This document shows, piece after piece, positions 22,531 to 35,171 of a stretch of 64,000 nt of DNA. The DNA lies in NCBI GenBank assembly GCA_000310025.1, contig FN649757.1, positions 851,514 to 915,513 of the forward strand. Reading direction: 5' to 3'. The stretch's first letter is position 1, and each line of letters opens with the position of its first letter. The notes beneath the pieces were generated by a model. The model ran no database searches, had not been told where the DNA came from, and saw only the letters and a program-made list of their open reading frames with translations. The translations under genes and the position numbers were made by a program. Origin of the DNA: Ectocarpus siliculosus. Its lineage: Eukaryota > Sar > Phaeophyceae > Ectocarpales > Ectocarpaceae.

Positions 22531-23030
22531 CACAGGATGTCGGGATGCATTAGACTTGATATTAGAGTGGATGCACGTGAGGTAGTTTTTTTTTTCGGCG
22601 CGCAACAAGGGACCCCTTGCCTTCACAAACACGTAAACCTCGGACAAAGTAGAGTACTGTCGCCTCATATGGCGGTGGCCGTTCGTTGCTGAACCCAGTT
22701 GTTCCAAGTAGAAACTGCGGACATGGACGACATACATGTGGATTGCACACCCATGTGAAATGGATCGAAATTCCTTTGGCTTCGGTCCTTACTTTGAATT
22801 GGTACATCCCTCGTATCCAAGGCGTTCCAGTTGCGCTTCACTCGTTGAATATCAAAGCAATCAACCGTCATAATGTGCGATGGAGAAAATAAATTGCGAC
22901 GCGGTGGCACCATTTCTCATTAATCGACCAGAACGAGTCGATACCGTGGCACGAAACGAACCCGTGAATCTGCGTCTACATTCCGGTGGAAACGATCTTG
23001 CGAACACTGAGGTATGATACCTGAAACGCT
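22531..23030 (+). repeat. Dispersed repeat, copy 1 of a family also at 51866-52840
   Basis: Three ordered blocks match a second site. First is ACTCACAGGATGT, then AGACTTGAT, TAGAGT and a T-run with CG (22529-22600). Then comes a CTCATATGGCGGTGG, then TTGTTCCAAG block (22662-22710). Last is GGTGGAAACGATCTTGCG followed by CTGAGGTATGA (22985-23015). The second copy has the blocks in the same order and orientation but more widely spaced. No coding content is recognised. Confidence 0.55.
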
Positions 23031-23059
23031 GTGTATGTACTTCGCCGTGCTGTGGCCAT

Positions 23060-23245
23060 CCCTGAATGTAATACGTGCGTCGCTGTACAACTCTACACCC
23101 GCTCTTGCACAACGTCGGTATGACGCCATAGTCATGATGTACTGTGGTAAAGCTACATTTATCATCATATTTATCATCATAGATTCGGCGCTCGCTGCAA
23201 AAGCGCGTGTAGAGTTGTACAGTGACGCATCTTACGAATAGCATG
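23060..23245. repeat. Imperfect inverted repeat with arms of about 36 bp
   Basis: GTGCGTCGCTGTACAACTC at 23072 is mirrored by GAGTTGTACAGTGACGCAT near 23212. Both arms extend through CTACACCCGCTCTTGCAC against its near complement. About 85 bases separate the arms, with an ATCATCAT-rich centre. This is consistent with a small foldback or MITE-like element; no target duplication was found. Confidence 0.6.
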
Positions 23246-23446
23246 GGGAAAATACTTGTACAGTATGTTCGCGAGGTGGATTATGCCATCCTTACGAAGG
23301 CTACTGCGGTAGTACTCATGTGTGGTTTTGAGCTATGCGGGTGCGCAAGTGCGTGACCGTCCATCGGTCGTTTGGATCTTCCGGGTATCTCCGGTAGTAG
23401 AATCTTGAGTGGATAACATTATTGGGTCTTGTCTTTTTGCTGTTTT

Positions 23447-24010
23447 CATGAAGCACCATGGAGCACCATGGAGCACTTGATTTGCAAAGTATTTCTCACG
23501 CTTCCCATGGAGCACCAAAGAGCACCATGGAGCACTTGATAGGTAAAATGTTTCACACTTTTCCCATGGAGCTTCATGGAGCACCGTGGACCACCATGGA
23601 GCACTTGATTTGTGAAATGTTTCATACTTTTCCCATGGAGCTCCATGGAGCACTTGATTGGTAGAATGTTTCACACTTTTCCCATGGAGCACCATGGAGC
23701 ACTTGATTTGTAAATTGTTTCACACTTTTCCCATGGAGCTCCATGGAGCACCATGGAGCACTTGATTTGTAAAATGTTTCACACTTTTCCCATGGAGCAC
23801 CATGGAGCACTTGATTTGCAAAATGTTTCACACTTTCCCTATGGAGCACCATGGAGGACCATGGACCACCATGGAGCACTTGATTTGTATAATGTTTCAC
23901 ACTTTTCCCATGGAGCACCATGGAGCACCATGGAGCACTTGATTTGTATAATGTTTCACACTTTTCCCATGGAGCTCCATGGAGCACCATGGAGCACTTG
24001 ATTTGTAAAT
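23447..24010. repeat. CCATGGAGC minisatellite, ten units
   Basis: Ten units each carry one CTTGAT word followed by a TGTTTCACACTTTTCCCATGG-like block. Distances between successive CTTGAT words are about 59, 69, 47, 49, 58, 50, 69, 59 and 59 bases. Unit lengths therefore fall near 48, 59 and 69, differing by the number of CATGGAGCAC sub-units (about 10 bp each). It is a two-level tandem repeat. It stays open in some frames on both strands because the sub-unit lacks stops, not because it is a gene. Confidence 0.9.
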
Positions 24011-26100
24011 CACAAGCTGCTGGTGTAGACTATTATCATCCGGATGCATATCAAATCTCCACATTGATTGGTGCTGTTGTCTACGAGCCTCCGATACGAC
24101 GCCGTATGTTGTTCCAAAGCGGAGGTGACAACACCTGAGTGAATGGATGTGATGTTCGATCTCATCCATGTATGTATGCAATTTCCTCCTCATAAAATCC
24201 CCCCCCCCCCCCGCCTTACGTTTGGTGATATTTCCATTCCACGAAATCTATTGTAATGTATCCTTTTTTTTCTTACCGCCGATTACAGTACATGTCTACT
24301 CTACGGACGGACGCGTGGAAATCACATCGTCTAAGACTTACTCACATACCCTTCTTTCGTAGCGATGCCATGATCGCCTCTACTTCCTTTGCCCGTGTCG
24401 AACCAATATTATACCCGTCCCACGCATGCTGGCCGCCCCACTACGATCGTTTTACTCCACTGGCGCGAGGAGCGCGAGCAAGTACGAATATGCCGTAAGT
24501 GACGCAAGAAAGCACACCCCTGGTGATAAGATTTTGGAGTTTCAAAAATTGTCACCGGGTGTGCTTTCCTGGAGTGGGTGTGCAATCTTGTGCCACCGCT
24601 GTGACAATGTGCACGTTGACAGAGCCCGCAATCAGGGGGTGTGACAAATCAAGGGTGTATGGAAAAAAGGGTGTGTGATAACATATTCTCCTGCTCCATC
24701 ATTCATTCCTTAAAGGGGTGTGATAAATGAAGGGGTGTGTTAAGGAAGACCCGATTCGCAGGATATCCGTCGATTGACTTTTACCAGAATCGGTACACCT
24801 TCGCATATGGCGTCAGCGGCAGGATGCTGGTTCGAATCTCCGTGGGTGCACAAAATTCTCCTAACTTGGACATTTTCCCATGGACAGAACGTGTGTCAGT
24901 CCTGAGAACACCCTTCCTTGGAGTCGATCCTACAAAGAACCTTGTGACACTTCCATCAAAATTACCCGTCCTGGCCACAAGCGGGCGGAGTGTTACGGAG
25001 GACGGACCCGATTCGCAGGGTATCCATCCGTCGATTGACTTTTCCCAGGATCGGTTCACCTTCGCAGGTGTGTGAAAAATACGGGGTGTGATAACAACGT
25101 TGCCAGCAGATTGCGGCTCCAACATCATTCCTTTGAGGGTGTGAACAAAACGGGGGGTTGATCCTGTATCTCCATGTTGCCAACTATTTTCTGCCCCCAC
25201 ATCATGTTATATATACTTACAGGATGGTCGTCGTGACGTGATACATTTCTTGTTATTATGGAAAAAAATAAAAAAAGATGGCTCGATTTTTGAATTTCTT
25301 CAGCAGTATGGACCAGACGCCGACTTTACATGGAAGTCGTACGAGTGTCGACTTAGTTGTGCTGTCACAGCATCTTCCACGCACTTCTTCTGCCAGTGCT
25401 GGTTTGTTGATTGGAGTCTTGTAGGTCGAGATACAGCAGTGGGATTCTCGGGTTGTGGAGGCAAAAGTGAACCAGAGCAAAAAATTCCATGCATAGCTCG
25501 ATTACTGCTGCTGTGTTTTTGCTACAGCAGTATGGACTAGACGCCGAACGACGTCCGCGTGCTACAAGTACCGCAACGACCTAACGGGATGGGATACTTC
25601 CTGCCACGGCGAAGAATAGTACAGTGCGATGCAAACATCCGTTCGTGTGTCGCGCGGCTGCCACATGTGTCGACGACAGGTACACGTAGAGCTCTCGCCA
25701 TGTTGTCGTTACCGCGCAGGAGGACCCCTCGGAGATGTTCCACATGGTGCTACAACGACAGCAGTACTACTGTACATAGATGTCGTAAGGAGAGTGGAGT
25801 TGTGCTGTCACGGCATCTCCCACGCACTCTCCTACCGGTGCTTGTGTCGATTGGAGTCTTGTAGGCCGAAGTACAAGAGTGGGGTTGGACTCCCGGGTTG
25901 TGGAAGCAAACCTGCCTGCAACAACAGAGAAGGCGGTGTTCTATTTACTATAATAGAGTATCTCGCTCAACTTTTTTTTTTTTTTCGCGGCATGTGGTCG
26001 CATATTTCTTTGCCACTGCCGAAAAAGACAGCTGGATCTTTACCCAGTACATCTTTGGCATTTGGCATTTATCATTTTACACTGAACGACGCAGGACGGG
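24010..26100. other. Unassigned DNA with GGTGTGATA words
   Basis: No gene recognised. A direct repeat of about 60 bases (CCCGATTCGCAGG, then CGTCGATTGACTTTT, then ATCGGT(A/T)CACCTTCGCA) occurs at about 24750-24807 and 25007-25067. Between and around the copies lie several AGGGGTGTGATAA words, like those at 26940 and 27040. T-runs at 25972-25986 and 25261-25280 may mark old retroposed ends. Confidence 0.5.
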
Positions 26101-26110
26101 GGTCGACCTT

Positions 26111-26175
26111 CATCGTTGTTGTTGTTGCTGTTGTCTCCACATTAAAAACCGTTCCGACGTCCTCCTCGATACTTG
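26111..26175 (+). repeat. (GTT)n-headed dispersed repeat, copy 1
   Basis: A short (GTT)n tract is followed by CACATTAAAAACCGTTCCG. The same junction recurs at 30722, 31975 (reverse), 58821 and 63455 (reverse). It is a dispersed element whose left edge carries a trinucleotide repeat. No coding content. Confidence 0.6.
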
Positions 26176-26954
26176 TGGACTACCTGTTGGAAATTAATTG
26201 TGGGAATCCCTTCATTCTGAGAGAGAGAGCCATAGGTCGCCATCCGGCCTTTTCTTTTTTGTATGCACTTGTCTTCTTGTGAAGTTTTGACGTTGCGCTT
26301 GCCATCGTCGCCGCGTAAGTGTTTGTGTCTGCAGACCTTCTCAGCCGGCCTTCAAACTTCTTGTTGGTAAGTCTCCGTGTGGTAACTTCTCCGCGCATGA
26401 GTCATATGCAGCTATGACCTGCGCTTTGACTTTCACGATGGGTATTTTACCTCCCCGTCTTGCGTTGGTGAGTACCTGCGATATAATGTATACAGAAGGA
26501 TCGCTCCACGACGCAAACAAACGTCGACGTCTCCGTTTTTTTTTTGTTCCCTTCGCACTCCATCCTTGCGGGGGTTTTCACCCCGAGTTCGAACGTGGGG
26601 TGCAATTTCCTCTCTTCGTACCTTCCTCGTCGGCCTTCTCCGTCGTTGTGTACATGATGTATACCTCGATTTTTCGGCTTTACGATTCCGATAGACAAGA
26701 CTACGGACTGACATGTTCCTTTCACCCCCGACGGGACCGCGCGCTCGTCGAGTGCCGAAATTCTTCATCACTTCCTTGCCTCTCCCAACACCGTCCCTTC
26801 CCGCCCTTACAAATCCTCTCCCCTTCTTCTTCTTCTTTCCGTCCTCCCGGACACTCACCACCATCCGTCCTGGACGTTGGCCCACAGCCCCGTTGGGGGG
26901 CGGGGGGCCAATACTTAACCCTAGTTCAAAATATTCCTAGAAGGGGTGTGATGT

Positions 26955-27030
26955 ATTAATGTGTGTGATGTGTATCATTGTTGCCGCAACATATTAATGT
27001 GTGTCATGTGTATCATTGTTGCCGCAACAT
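26955..27030. repeat. 38-bp tandem duplication
   Basis: The unit starting ATTAATGTGTGTGATGTG and ending GCCGCAACAT is present twice head-to-tail (26955-26992 and 26993-27030) with one mismatch (GTGATG against GTCATG). Confidence 0.9.
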
Positions 27031-27079
27031 TGCTCTGAGGGGTGTGATACGAGGGCCGCGTAGGCGGCGATAAGGAAGG

Positions 27080-30000
27080 GTCGTGAAAACAAAAATACTA
27101 GAGTTTTTTGGTTGAAAGCCCGCATCCGCTTGTCGATGTGAGTATACATATATGTGAATATATATATGCCGACCTCCCGACCTCGGGCTCGGCGGTCTGC
27201 ACGGACATGTGTGCACTGCTCTGCATCTCTGCTGACACCGCCACGACATACATACATATCTCGACTGCTGCTGGAAACTAACATGGGGGCGGCTTCTGTA
27301 TGTTGCTGTTCATTCAGCACTCAGTTACATACATTTCACAGCTCAACACGTGAAGGTCCGAGAGAGGGAGTACACCACACATAACACCTGGCGGGTGGCG
27401 GTGTGGCGCATGGATGTGGGGCCCGGTTCAGTCGTATCAACATTGCACGAATCTACAAGCCCTGACGAGGTCCCATGCAGATTGAGTTATTATATACAGA
27501 TGTCCCGATATGCCTAACCCCATAGCGTCAAAGTCCGGTAGTACCCGAAATTTGTCTTGAAACAGCAGAAGGCATCAATAAGCAGTACCACCCCGGTTCA
27601 GGCACTATCGTACCGCTCCGGTCCAGACCACACAAGGTCCACCACACCCAACAGGATTCGGAGACGGTTTGCCTAAGAGCTCTATGCCGTCGTTCGTTTT
27701 CTGTCGGGTTTGCTTGACCGCCACAACAACAAAACCACGTGCCTTATTGGCAAACAGGCAGGATAATGTCTACATTAAAGCTGTCTAGACTACTTGGAAT
27801 ATGACAGCAGTGCGTAGGACGTGTGAATGGGAGAGGTTGCCACGACAACTCCACGCATACTAGTGATGATATGTTTTTTTTTGTGTGTGTTCACTCGAAG
27901 AGACATGAAGAATGGTATTCGGATCCGTACATGCTGCAGCAGGAGAAGTACTGCTGCCACAGTACCGACTACGGACTCTCTGGGGAAGGATATGTTCTCC
28001 TTCCCAGCGTTGTCACGTAGTATTGTCTACTGTACATACATACAAATAGCAATACACTGGAATCAGGGACAACTACCACATGCATATTATATTGGTCGCC
28101 TTGTTTGGAAAGGAAACCACAGACAACCCCCACCCAACCAACAATCATCGCAGTTTTTGTTTGGTCGTTCTCCTACCGCCTCGGCATGAAATCAGTAAGC
28201 GGTTGTTACACGCGAACCGTTCGCAACAACACACGTTTCCTTTGCACGGCTAAGTGATACAGCACCGATCATCATCATTGCAGGGACCCAGCGCGGGTCC
28301 TGTGGTGTCATCGTCGATCCCTCTATCGTACACTATAACGTAGGGTTTCGGGATCTGTGTTGAATCTTGCCGCAGGTTGCCGCGCCAGAGGAATGATGAG
28401 GGGATATGCAACGGTGGGTGTGTTCGAATTATTAGCCGAGCGCGCTACCCGGCTGACCAATGAAGGCGTCAGTGTCAGCGGGCAAAATCAATGTCCCTGG
28501 GAGGGTGCCAAAATTCGAAAAATGAGCAATGCGCTACTGTAAATAATGCGAATGCAACTATGACTCTCTTTACATTTTCGTTCACAGAGACATACAATAC
28601 AGCTCCGCACATACATGCCGTCGCCCGATTTTAGGAAGCCTGATGCAAAGAGCGGAGGGTTTATTCAAGCCCACCCGAAGCCAGGATATCGTGGGGTGTG
28701 TGTGTGCGTGTACAGTGCCGATGTTTGCCCAACCTATTCCTTCGTGACCATGATACATTGATTGATCGTCGACAACGAATCGACGGGTTCAAGGAAAACA
28801 GGTTGATATTGGCTCATGTGGATTAATTAGTTCATTGATAGTATGCATACATGACTGTACATAGTAGTAGCGCAATGAATTCATCTATCTTCTGCGTTGC
28901 AAGGTTATTTGAAATATTTCTTGCTGGCCGGAAGGTTTGTCCCTTGCATCATCATGCTCGTTGTCGTAGGTATCAAACATGCACTCGAGTTTTATCTATG
29001 CCACGGCATTGGCATAGGCGGAGTCACACGATCTGGAAGAAGAGAAGGTTCGTTTGATTGTTCCCCCGACCCGATCTCTGAATCTCCACTGCCCGATTCA
29101 AACTCTTTCTGCGCGTGGAATTTCTTGGAGGCTGGCCGGAGATAGATGTAATACCGTTGACAATGCGAAACTTATTTCTATTGATGCACGAGAGTACATC
29201 ACCACAGCATGGGACGATCCTGGCGGATGTACGAGTGACATCCACCGTACTTGCCTACCACGTAATTCCGCGCGGCCACGACAGCAATCAGCACGGACAA
29301 ATGCCACAGACGCATGGGGTAGGCTAAGCTATTCTCTGGATTCAAGACAGAAACGGTACAGAAGAAAACTGCCCGTGTCTACCAAGGCTGCTACCTTGCA
29401 CTCGAGTTCGTTTTGGAGTGTTAACGCGCGTCGACCGTCTAGAGTCTAGACTACATAAACAACCTCATTCAGCGCGAAGGCGCGCCCAATTCCATTTCCA
29501 CATCGTCCATGTACTGCTGTCGGCATCAGCATGGATGACGAAAGTCCTTGCTAGGAAAATATAACGAAATATCAGCTCATTCCCACCCGTGTACAGGCGT
29601 GGGGTTTCGGAAATTTGCCAAGGCGACGAATAATTTGCCTGTTTTCTTGTGATGTTTTGTCGTATGTATGTGTGCATGTACACAGCCTAAAAGTGCGCCC
29701 CTGCGATCTACATAGATAGGCGAAAACAACATCGGCCTGTGTGCGCCTCCCACATCTTGCTACAATACCTGTGCTCCGTGTTGGTCTTTTCGTTGTGCAC
29801 CCGTCGACTCTCTTTTGTGAAAAAAGTTGTGTCGCCTCCGGATGAATCTCGCGAATCTCACAAAAAATCATTTTCGTACTGTACTCGATGTCTGTTTTGT
29901 TCTGAGTGCGATGAAATGCGGTTGTCCGAAATACTCTGGTTTCGAACGGTACATACTGCAGTCTAGGCTCGGCTTCCTTGTATCGGTGAGTCTTACGGTG

Positions 30001-30700
30001 CGCCCTTCGGATGTGCGTGGCGTTGCTACATGCGCAAAATATTACAGATCGGCCTGCTGAATGAAGTGTTGTACTGCTGTAAATGCGAGACATGGATATT
30101 TGGACTTACATGTAAATCTAAGATAACCATTCTCATCCTGCGATACAAGGACTGGTAGACCATAGATGCCCACAACCGGGCGGACAGATCCCTGCAGCTC
30201 ACTACTGTACTTTACGTAGGCATCGGCCCTGATCGTTCGGCCTTGCCCCGACCCTTCTCGAGACGATCTATCGTGCCATTTCATCATCTCTCGAACCTCC
30301 CGATTTCCATCCGTCCATCCGTCGGCCGAACAAAAGATGTCGATCCGCCCCCGAAACGCAAACCAATGAGTGAGATGGTATACACACAAAAAAATCAGTC
30401 GACATCCTCGTTCCCTAGTGTATTGGGGTCGTACCTGCCCAAGACGTGGCTTTCAGGATTTGTGTCCTTGTTGCTGCTGTTGTTGTTGCCGAGCGAGAGG
30501 AGGAGGAGGAGTGGTGAGGAGGAGTGGCGAGGTGTGGCTGTTGGTGGGTGCGGCAAAAAACTTGGCGTTCTATCTTCTCCCCTGTGTGGGAGTGACATAT
30601 TCTTCCGCCCTGTGCGATGGCCATGTATTGATTGGCGGGTCGGGTGTCTTTTTGGTGTTTTGTTGTCAACTGTTTGTTCATTTGTTCACAAGTTCTCTTT
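27080..30700. other. Unassigned DNA, no gene recognised
   Basis: About 3.6 kb with only short, motif-free frames. Microsatellite-like words (TATATA, GTGTGTGTGTGCG near 28695) occur. I see no transposon protein, RNA gene or strong splice pair. Confidence 0.4.
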
Positions 30701-30721
30701 TCTCCGCCTCGATCTTGCGGC

Positions 30722-30805
30722 AGTTGTTGTTGTTGTCGTTGTTGTTGTTGCATATTAAAAACTGTTCCGATCTCCCTACTACCCAGTGCAGTCAACATCT
30801 GTCCG
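30722..30805 (+). repeat. (GTT)n-headed dispersed repeat, copy 2
   Basis: (GTT)n with a GTC interruption, then CATATTAAAAACTGTTCCGA, then CTCCCTACTACCCAGT and CTGTCCGTA. It aligns with the copies at 26111, 58821 and, in reverse, 31975 and 63455. Confidence 0.65.
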
Positions 30806-31974
30806 TATGAGCATTTCTTTTTTCTGGATATATCCGGATCCTTCGCGAGTCTCAAAATGTGTTATGGCGACCCCGTTCCCATCAGAAGAAAGTGACACTT
30901 GTCGAGGAAATAAAATGGCTGCGGCATGTACGTGCCGTGGAATCGGAGAATCAACGTGCACCACGATCGAGCGGTTCTTCCGCCATCCTCGCTATTTCAC
31001 CACTCACTACGTACGTACGTCAAACAACCCCCGCGGTATCCATCGTCTCCTTTCAAGTAAAGGGGGCCATAGACTTGAACATAAATATAGCTGAAGTATT
31101 AAACATATATACATATATCGATCGGTGACCGTACGGGGTCTCTGTAGTCACGTTAGCTCACTGCTGTAGATCGTCTGTATCCCGTCATTGGCCTTGTTCT
31201 TCCTTTTTGACTAGTTGTTTTTTCTTTTCGTCTGGGTAGAAACACAAATAAATCGCGCCATGGAGGAATATTTTTGTATTTATTTGTTGAAAGGTGTATT
31301 GCGTCCCAAAAACTGTAAGATAATCAGGCCGAGTTGATGATGTTGTACCAGGTAGTAGGTTAACTCCAATACATGTGTCTCCATGAGCCACTCATTCATG
31401 TCTATGGCCGCCAAAAGCACATCTTTAGCACAGATGGACTTCTGGCGCATAGAGGGGGGGGTGATGTGGAGGACACCTGTCGGGAGTATAACCAACCATG
31501 TGTGCACATACAAAGTGTAGGAAGATATGGCTCCCTCGGGGTATCTTGTAACAAGGAGAGTGACAGGAAATGCACCGTCGGAGATGGATATCTTCCGAAG
31601 TCCCTGGCCACTTGCCGAAAGTGGAAGCGGAGAGTCTTCGACTCTCCTCTCCCTCTGCTCGCTATGGCCACTCTCTCTTTCTACCGTCTTCTCCTCGTCT
31701 ACATATAATATATATCACGAGAGGAAATAGCCTTCCCCTGGCAGTGGGATAATACTGCCAAGGCACCGGCCTCAGTCTCCGACAGTAGCCAGTGTCCTCA
31801 AAATACCCAACCCAAAACACACAAAGAATATATATACCTTTGGTGGGGCAGTTGGTTTAATTAATAAGGAATGATTACACACACAGAAAGACTACCCATT
31901 CGAGATATACCCACAAAACGAACAGCTGGTTTGTAACCACGAAGAAGGCGTTCGCGTCAGTCGGACCAGTATAC

Positions 31975-32032
31975 AAGACATTAGAAGGTACTGAGCGGAA
32001 ACTGGAAATGGTTTTTGTTGTGAAGACAACAA

Positions 32033-32063
<31 letters not shown>

Positions 32064-32068
32064 AGATA
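31975..32068 (-). repeat. (GTT)n-headed dispersed repeat, copy 3 (reverse)
   Basis: On the minus strand a (GTT)n tract with GCT interruptions is followed by CTTCACAACAAAAACCATTTC and then CTCAGTACCTTCT, matching copy 5 at 63455-63597. It lies 1.2 kb from copy 2 in the opposite orientation. Confidence 0.6.
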
Positions 32069-32344
32069 GATCCGTCGCTGTTATTTTCAGTGCTGCGCGG
32101 GGTGCAAAAAATAAATCAAAATAGGCGTAGGTATACGCATTACCATGCCGCACACGCCCACACGCTCCAAGACGAAGCACTGCAGCTGTAGATGTCTCCG
32201 ACAGCTAGCGACGGACCCAACTACTACTGTAGGATGAAATTCCATACCCCACAGCGCTAGAACTCTCAGCAGTGAAATACCTCAAGTCGGCCCAAGAAAA
32301 GCAATCTCCCCCCACTGCCGACAGTTTTGCTAATAAACCCCTAA

Positions 32345-32652
32345 TGGGGGCCCCCATCAGCATGGGTCACCCATGGGCCGCCTATGGGCACTTCAACCTG
32401 GGTTTTCGCCACCCGCATATCAACCTACATAGAACTTAGCCACCAGCGCCAACCTATAGCACGTATCGTGTAGGCTTGGGGTTAGGGTTTGGGGTTGGTT
32501 AGGGTTATAATCCGCCAAGTATGCCAGTTCCAAAGTTTTTTTTTTGTTTAGGAGTGTACAGTATAGTACCGGTTGAAGGGCTCTCGTTCGCCTGCCCATG
32601 GGCATCCTCGTGGGCATGGGTGACCCATGGGCTGCCTATGGGTGTCCCATAA
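32345..32652. repeat. CCCATGGG-type palindromic clusters
   Basis: Two clusters (32345-32392 and 32585-32652) hold words such as GGGTCACCCATGGGCCGCC and GTGACCCATGGGCTGCC. The second is preceded by ACCGGTTGAAGGGC, also found before the cluster at 46243. This shows a shared element and not chance palindromes. A degenerate telomere-like stretch (GGGGTTAGGGTTTGGGG) lies between them at 32479. Confidence 0.55.
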
Positions 32653-32899
32653 ACTGTAGAAAGTGTGGGAGACTTGGGGAGACAAGAAAAAACCAGGCAA
32701 ATGCGGAAATACCGTAAAAACGCGGCAGTGGGATACGTTGAGGGACTGCATACACCACACAACCACGGAACTACTACTCTACCGACATGAGAGCCTGAAA
32801 GCGCGACAATGCCCTGAACCATCGGACGGACGTGGATTGTTTCCTCTGTCCAACGATCAGCACCCAAGTACAAAGGAGAGCACAAGCCGTCGACGGTAG

Positions 32900-34240
32900 C
32901 TTGGTCCTAGGGGAAGGAAAAGGTAAATGTCGCTTGACACTCTTGCTCCACAACGAACCGTGAAGGATGGGTAAAGCTGCATTTGTTATTATTGTTGAGA
33001 GAAGGCCAGCAAGGGTCTGAGATGAAGTGGGGATCCAACTTCATCTCCGCGGAGTATACAATTCTAGCGTAAGGTGGTATCGGTCTCCTGACTATCCCAC
33101 ATCCTGTCTACTAGAAAAATGTACCCTATTCATGTGGACAGCCACACTCCTTAACACTAGCCGACCCTGAATATCATATACGCAGATTCTATATTCAAAT
33201 TCTAGAAGCTACACTAATGTTTCGCTGATGATTTATTATAATGAATCGAAGATATGACTCTTCACAACAGCCTCCAGGGGGAGCTTTAGAAATATCCCGA
33301 ATCTACCCCCCACACCACCATTGAGACGAAGCCTGCTGACGACCACGGGACGACACAACGACGTCTGTCTCAATTTGACGATGCTCATGCTCATGAGGTG
33401 AAAAAGCTGGATAAGAAATATGCTGCAAAGCACCCTACGTACGACAGATGACAGAGAAACAAAATCAAAACCGCTGTTTACGCGCACCAGTGCGCATCAC
33501 AACTGGGGGAATGAGAGTGGCAACACGAGATAGTCCAGAAGAAGTACGTAGAAAAAACTCAAAACCCCGCCAAGTAGAAGCAGTGAGAAATACTGCGGGC
33601 TCTCGACCGCGGGGTTACCAAACCGAATTTGAGACTAAGGGAGGCTTGACTAAATGACGTGACTAGACCGAATCATGCAAAGGTCGACAATGCCTTAGAC
33701 GATTGAGAATGCCCTAGACGTAACAGTAACCAAAAGAGTTCCGAACGAATACGGCCTTTGATACTGGACGCGACGTAGAGGAAAACCAAGCGAAACTTGG
33801 GAAACGTCAAGGGCAGAAATGGATGATAGGCAAGCGGTACAGAGAACAGTTCCCATCTTACCATTCGATCCAAATCGCACAGTATTTGGATGGTAAGGCC
33901 AAAGGCTAAAGAAAACCAATGATTCTGTAGTCACGAACGATCACAGCCGGAGAAGCAGTCTAACTAACCGTGCCATATCTCGCTGGCGATGATACTGAAC
34001 ATACAACACACAAGAACAAAAAACATAGGAGTAACATGTATGCACGCACAACACTAAAACTCAGAATCACGACATTGATGAAGTCTTCGCCAGAAGGTGA
34101 CGATGGCGGAGAAAGAGTCCAGCGAAGTGGGCGATGACGAGCGTCGACGAAGGCCGTAGGAGAAGGTGACGCAACGGTATGGAAGCCCGAAGAATGGGGC
34201 GCCTGTAGCACCCCCCCGATACGACCAAGCTAAGAAAACA
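32900..34240. other. Unassigned DNA, no gene recognised
   Basis: Only short, motif-free frames on both strands. If the Gypsy remnant at 34.7-36.4 kb once had a 3' LTR it would lie on this side, but no LTR pair was found in the window. Confidence 0.4.
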
Positions 34241-34259
34241 AACATTTGTTGCGAGTGAC

Positions 34260-34425
34260 GACGCATGGCGAACTCTTTTTCCAAGTGTTCAGAGGGAAAC
34301 AACACCGACGAATCTTGGGGAGCTCTTTTCTCAAGTGTTCAGAGGCACACAACACCGACAAAACTTGGGGAGCTCTTTTTCCAAGTGTTCGGGGGCAAAA
34401 ACGGCCGACGAACGAGTGGGAAAAT
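34260..34425. repeat. Three tandem units of about 55 bp
   Basis: The unit CTTTTTCCAAGTGTTCAGAG, AACACCGACGAA, CTTGGGGAG is repeated three times with substitutions (TCTCAAGTGTTC and CCAAGTGTTCGGGGG variants). The third copy is the most diverged. Confidence 0.8.
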
Positions 34426-35171
34426 ACCAAACGACACCCACAACATAATGGCCGCTAAAACCCAACGAACCCACCCACGCTTCGACCACGTTAAACTCCA
34501 ATGATTAGAAGCCAGCCCAAACCTGACACGCCTCCAAAGAGCAACCTATATCTACCTCAAACACGAAATAAGAAACATATCTCCAGGTCATCCCAATCCA
34601 CAGATGATTGCAAGCAACAAGGAAGAAACTCGAAGAAATACAAAACAAGAACCCATCAAACTCAATGCTGAAAGAAACGGCACTAAGAAGAAATCGTGGA
34701 AACAGTGAACGATAACGAGTCCGCGATAGATGGAGTCCGGACATCGTGATTGCTCAGAGGACGCGAGCGATGTTTCTCCAGGCACCACGATCCACACACG
34801 GCATCCAAAGCGGGGCAGTAGAGGGCGGCGAGCAGAGCAAGAGCGCGTGGGCACGGGTCATCCAGGAGTCGAACGACATACGATTCCTCCTGGTGAGCAC
34901 CAATGCGCCCTGTCCACCACAAACCGTCGCGGTCCTTGTACCATAACCGTGCGCACTCAGGGAGGGGTGAGGCGTGGAAGCGACCAAGCCAAGTCTCGCG
35001 AGACAAGAGAGCAGACCCTGGAGATAGATAAGCTCCCCACGAGCCCTGGGGTGCTCCCGTTGTGCCGCACGATCCCGAGTCACTCGATAAGCGCGATTGC
35101 CGTGGTTACTGTGGCAAACCTCCCTAGACCAATATGAGAGGATGTGTCGGCGAGACCGCTCTAGGTCGGGT

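Noticed and set aside
23447-24010. CRISPR-like array because of regular repeats
   Set aside because: The spacing between repeats is itself repetitive, units vary in 10-bp steps, and the host is eukaryotic. It is a minisatellite.
24800-24850. tRNA-like B-box GGTTCGAATC
   Set aside because: No A-box at the right distance and no cloverleaf stems.
32470-32515. Interstitial telomere array
   Set aside because: Only two TTAGGG words in GGGTTTGGGG context; no regular repeat. The same holds for the single TTTTAGGG at the window end.
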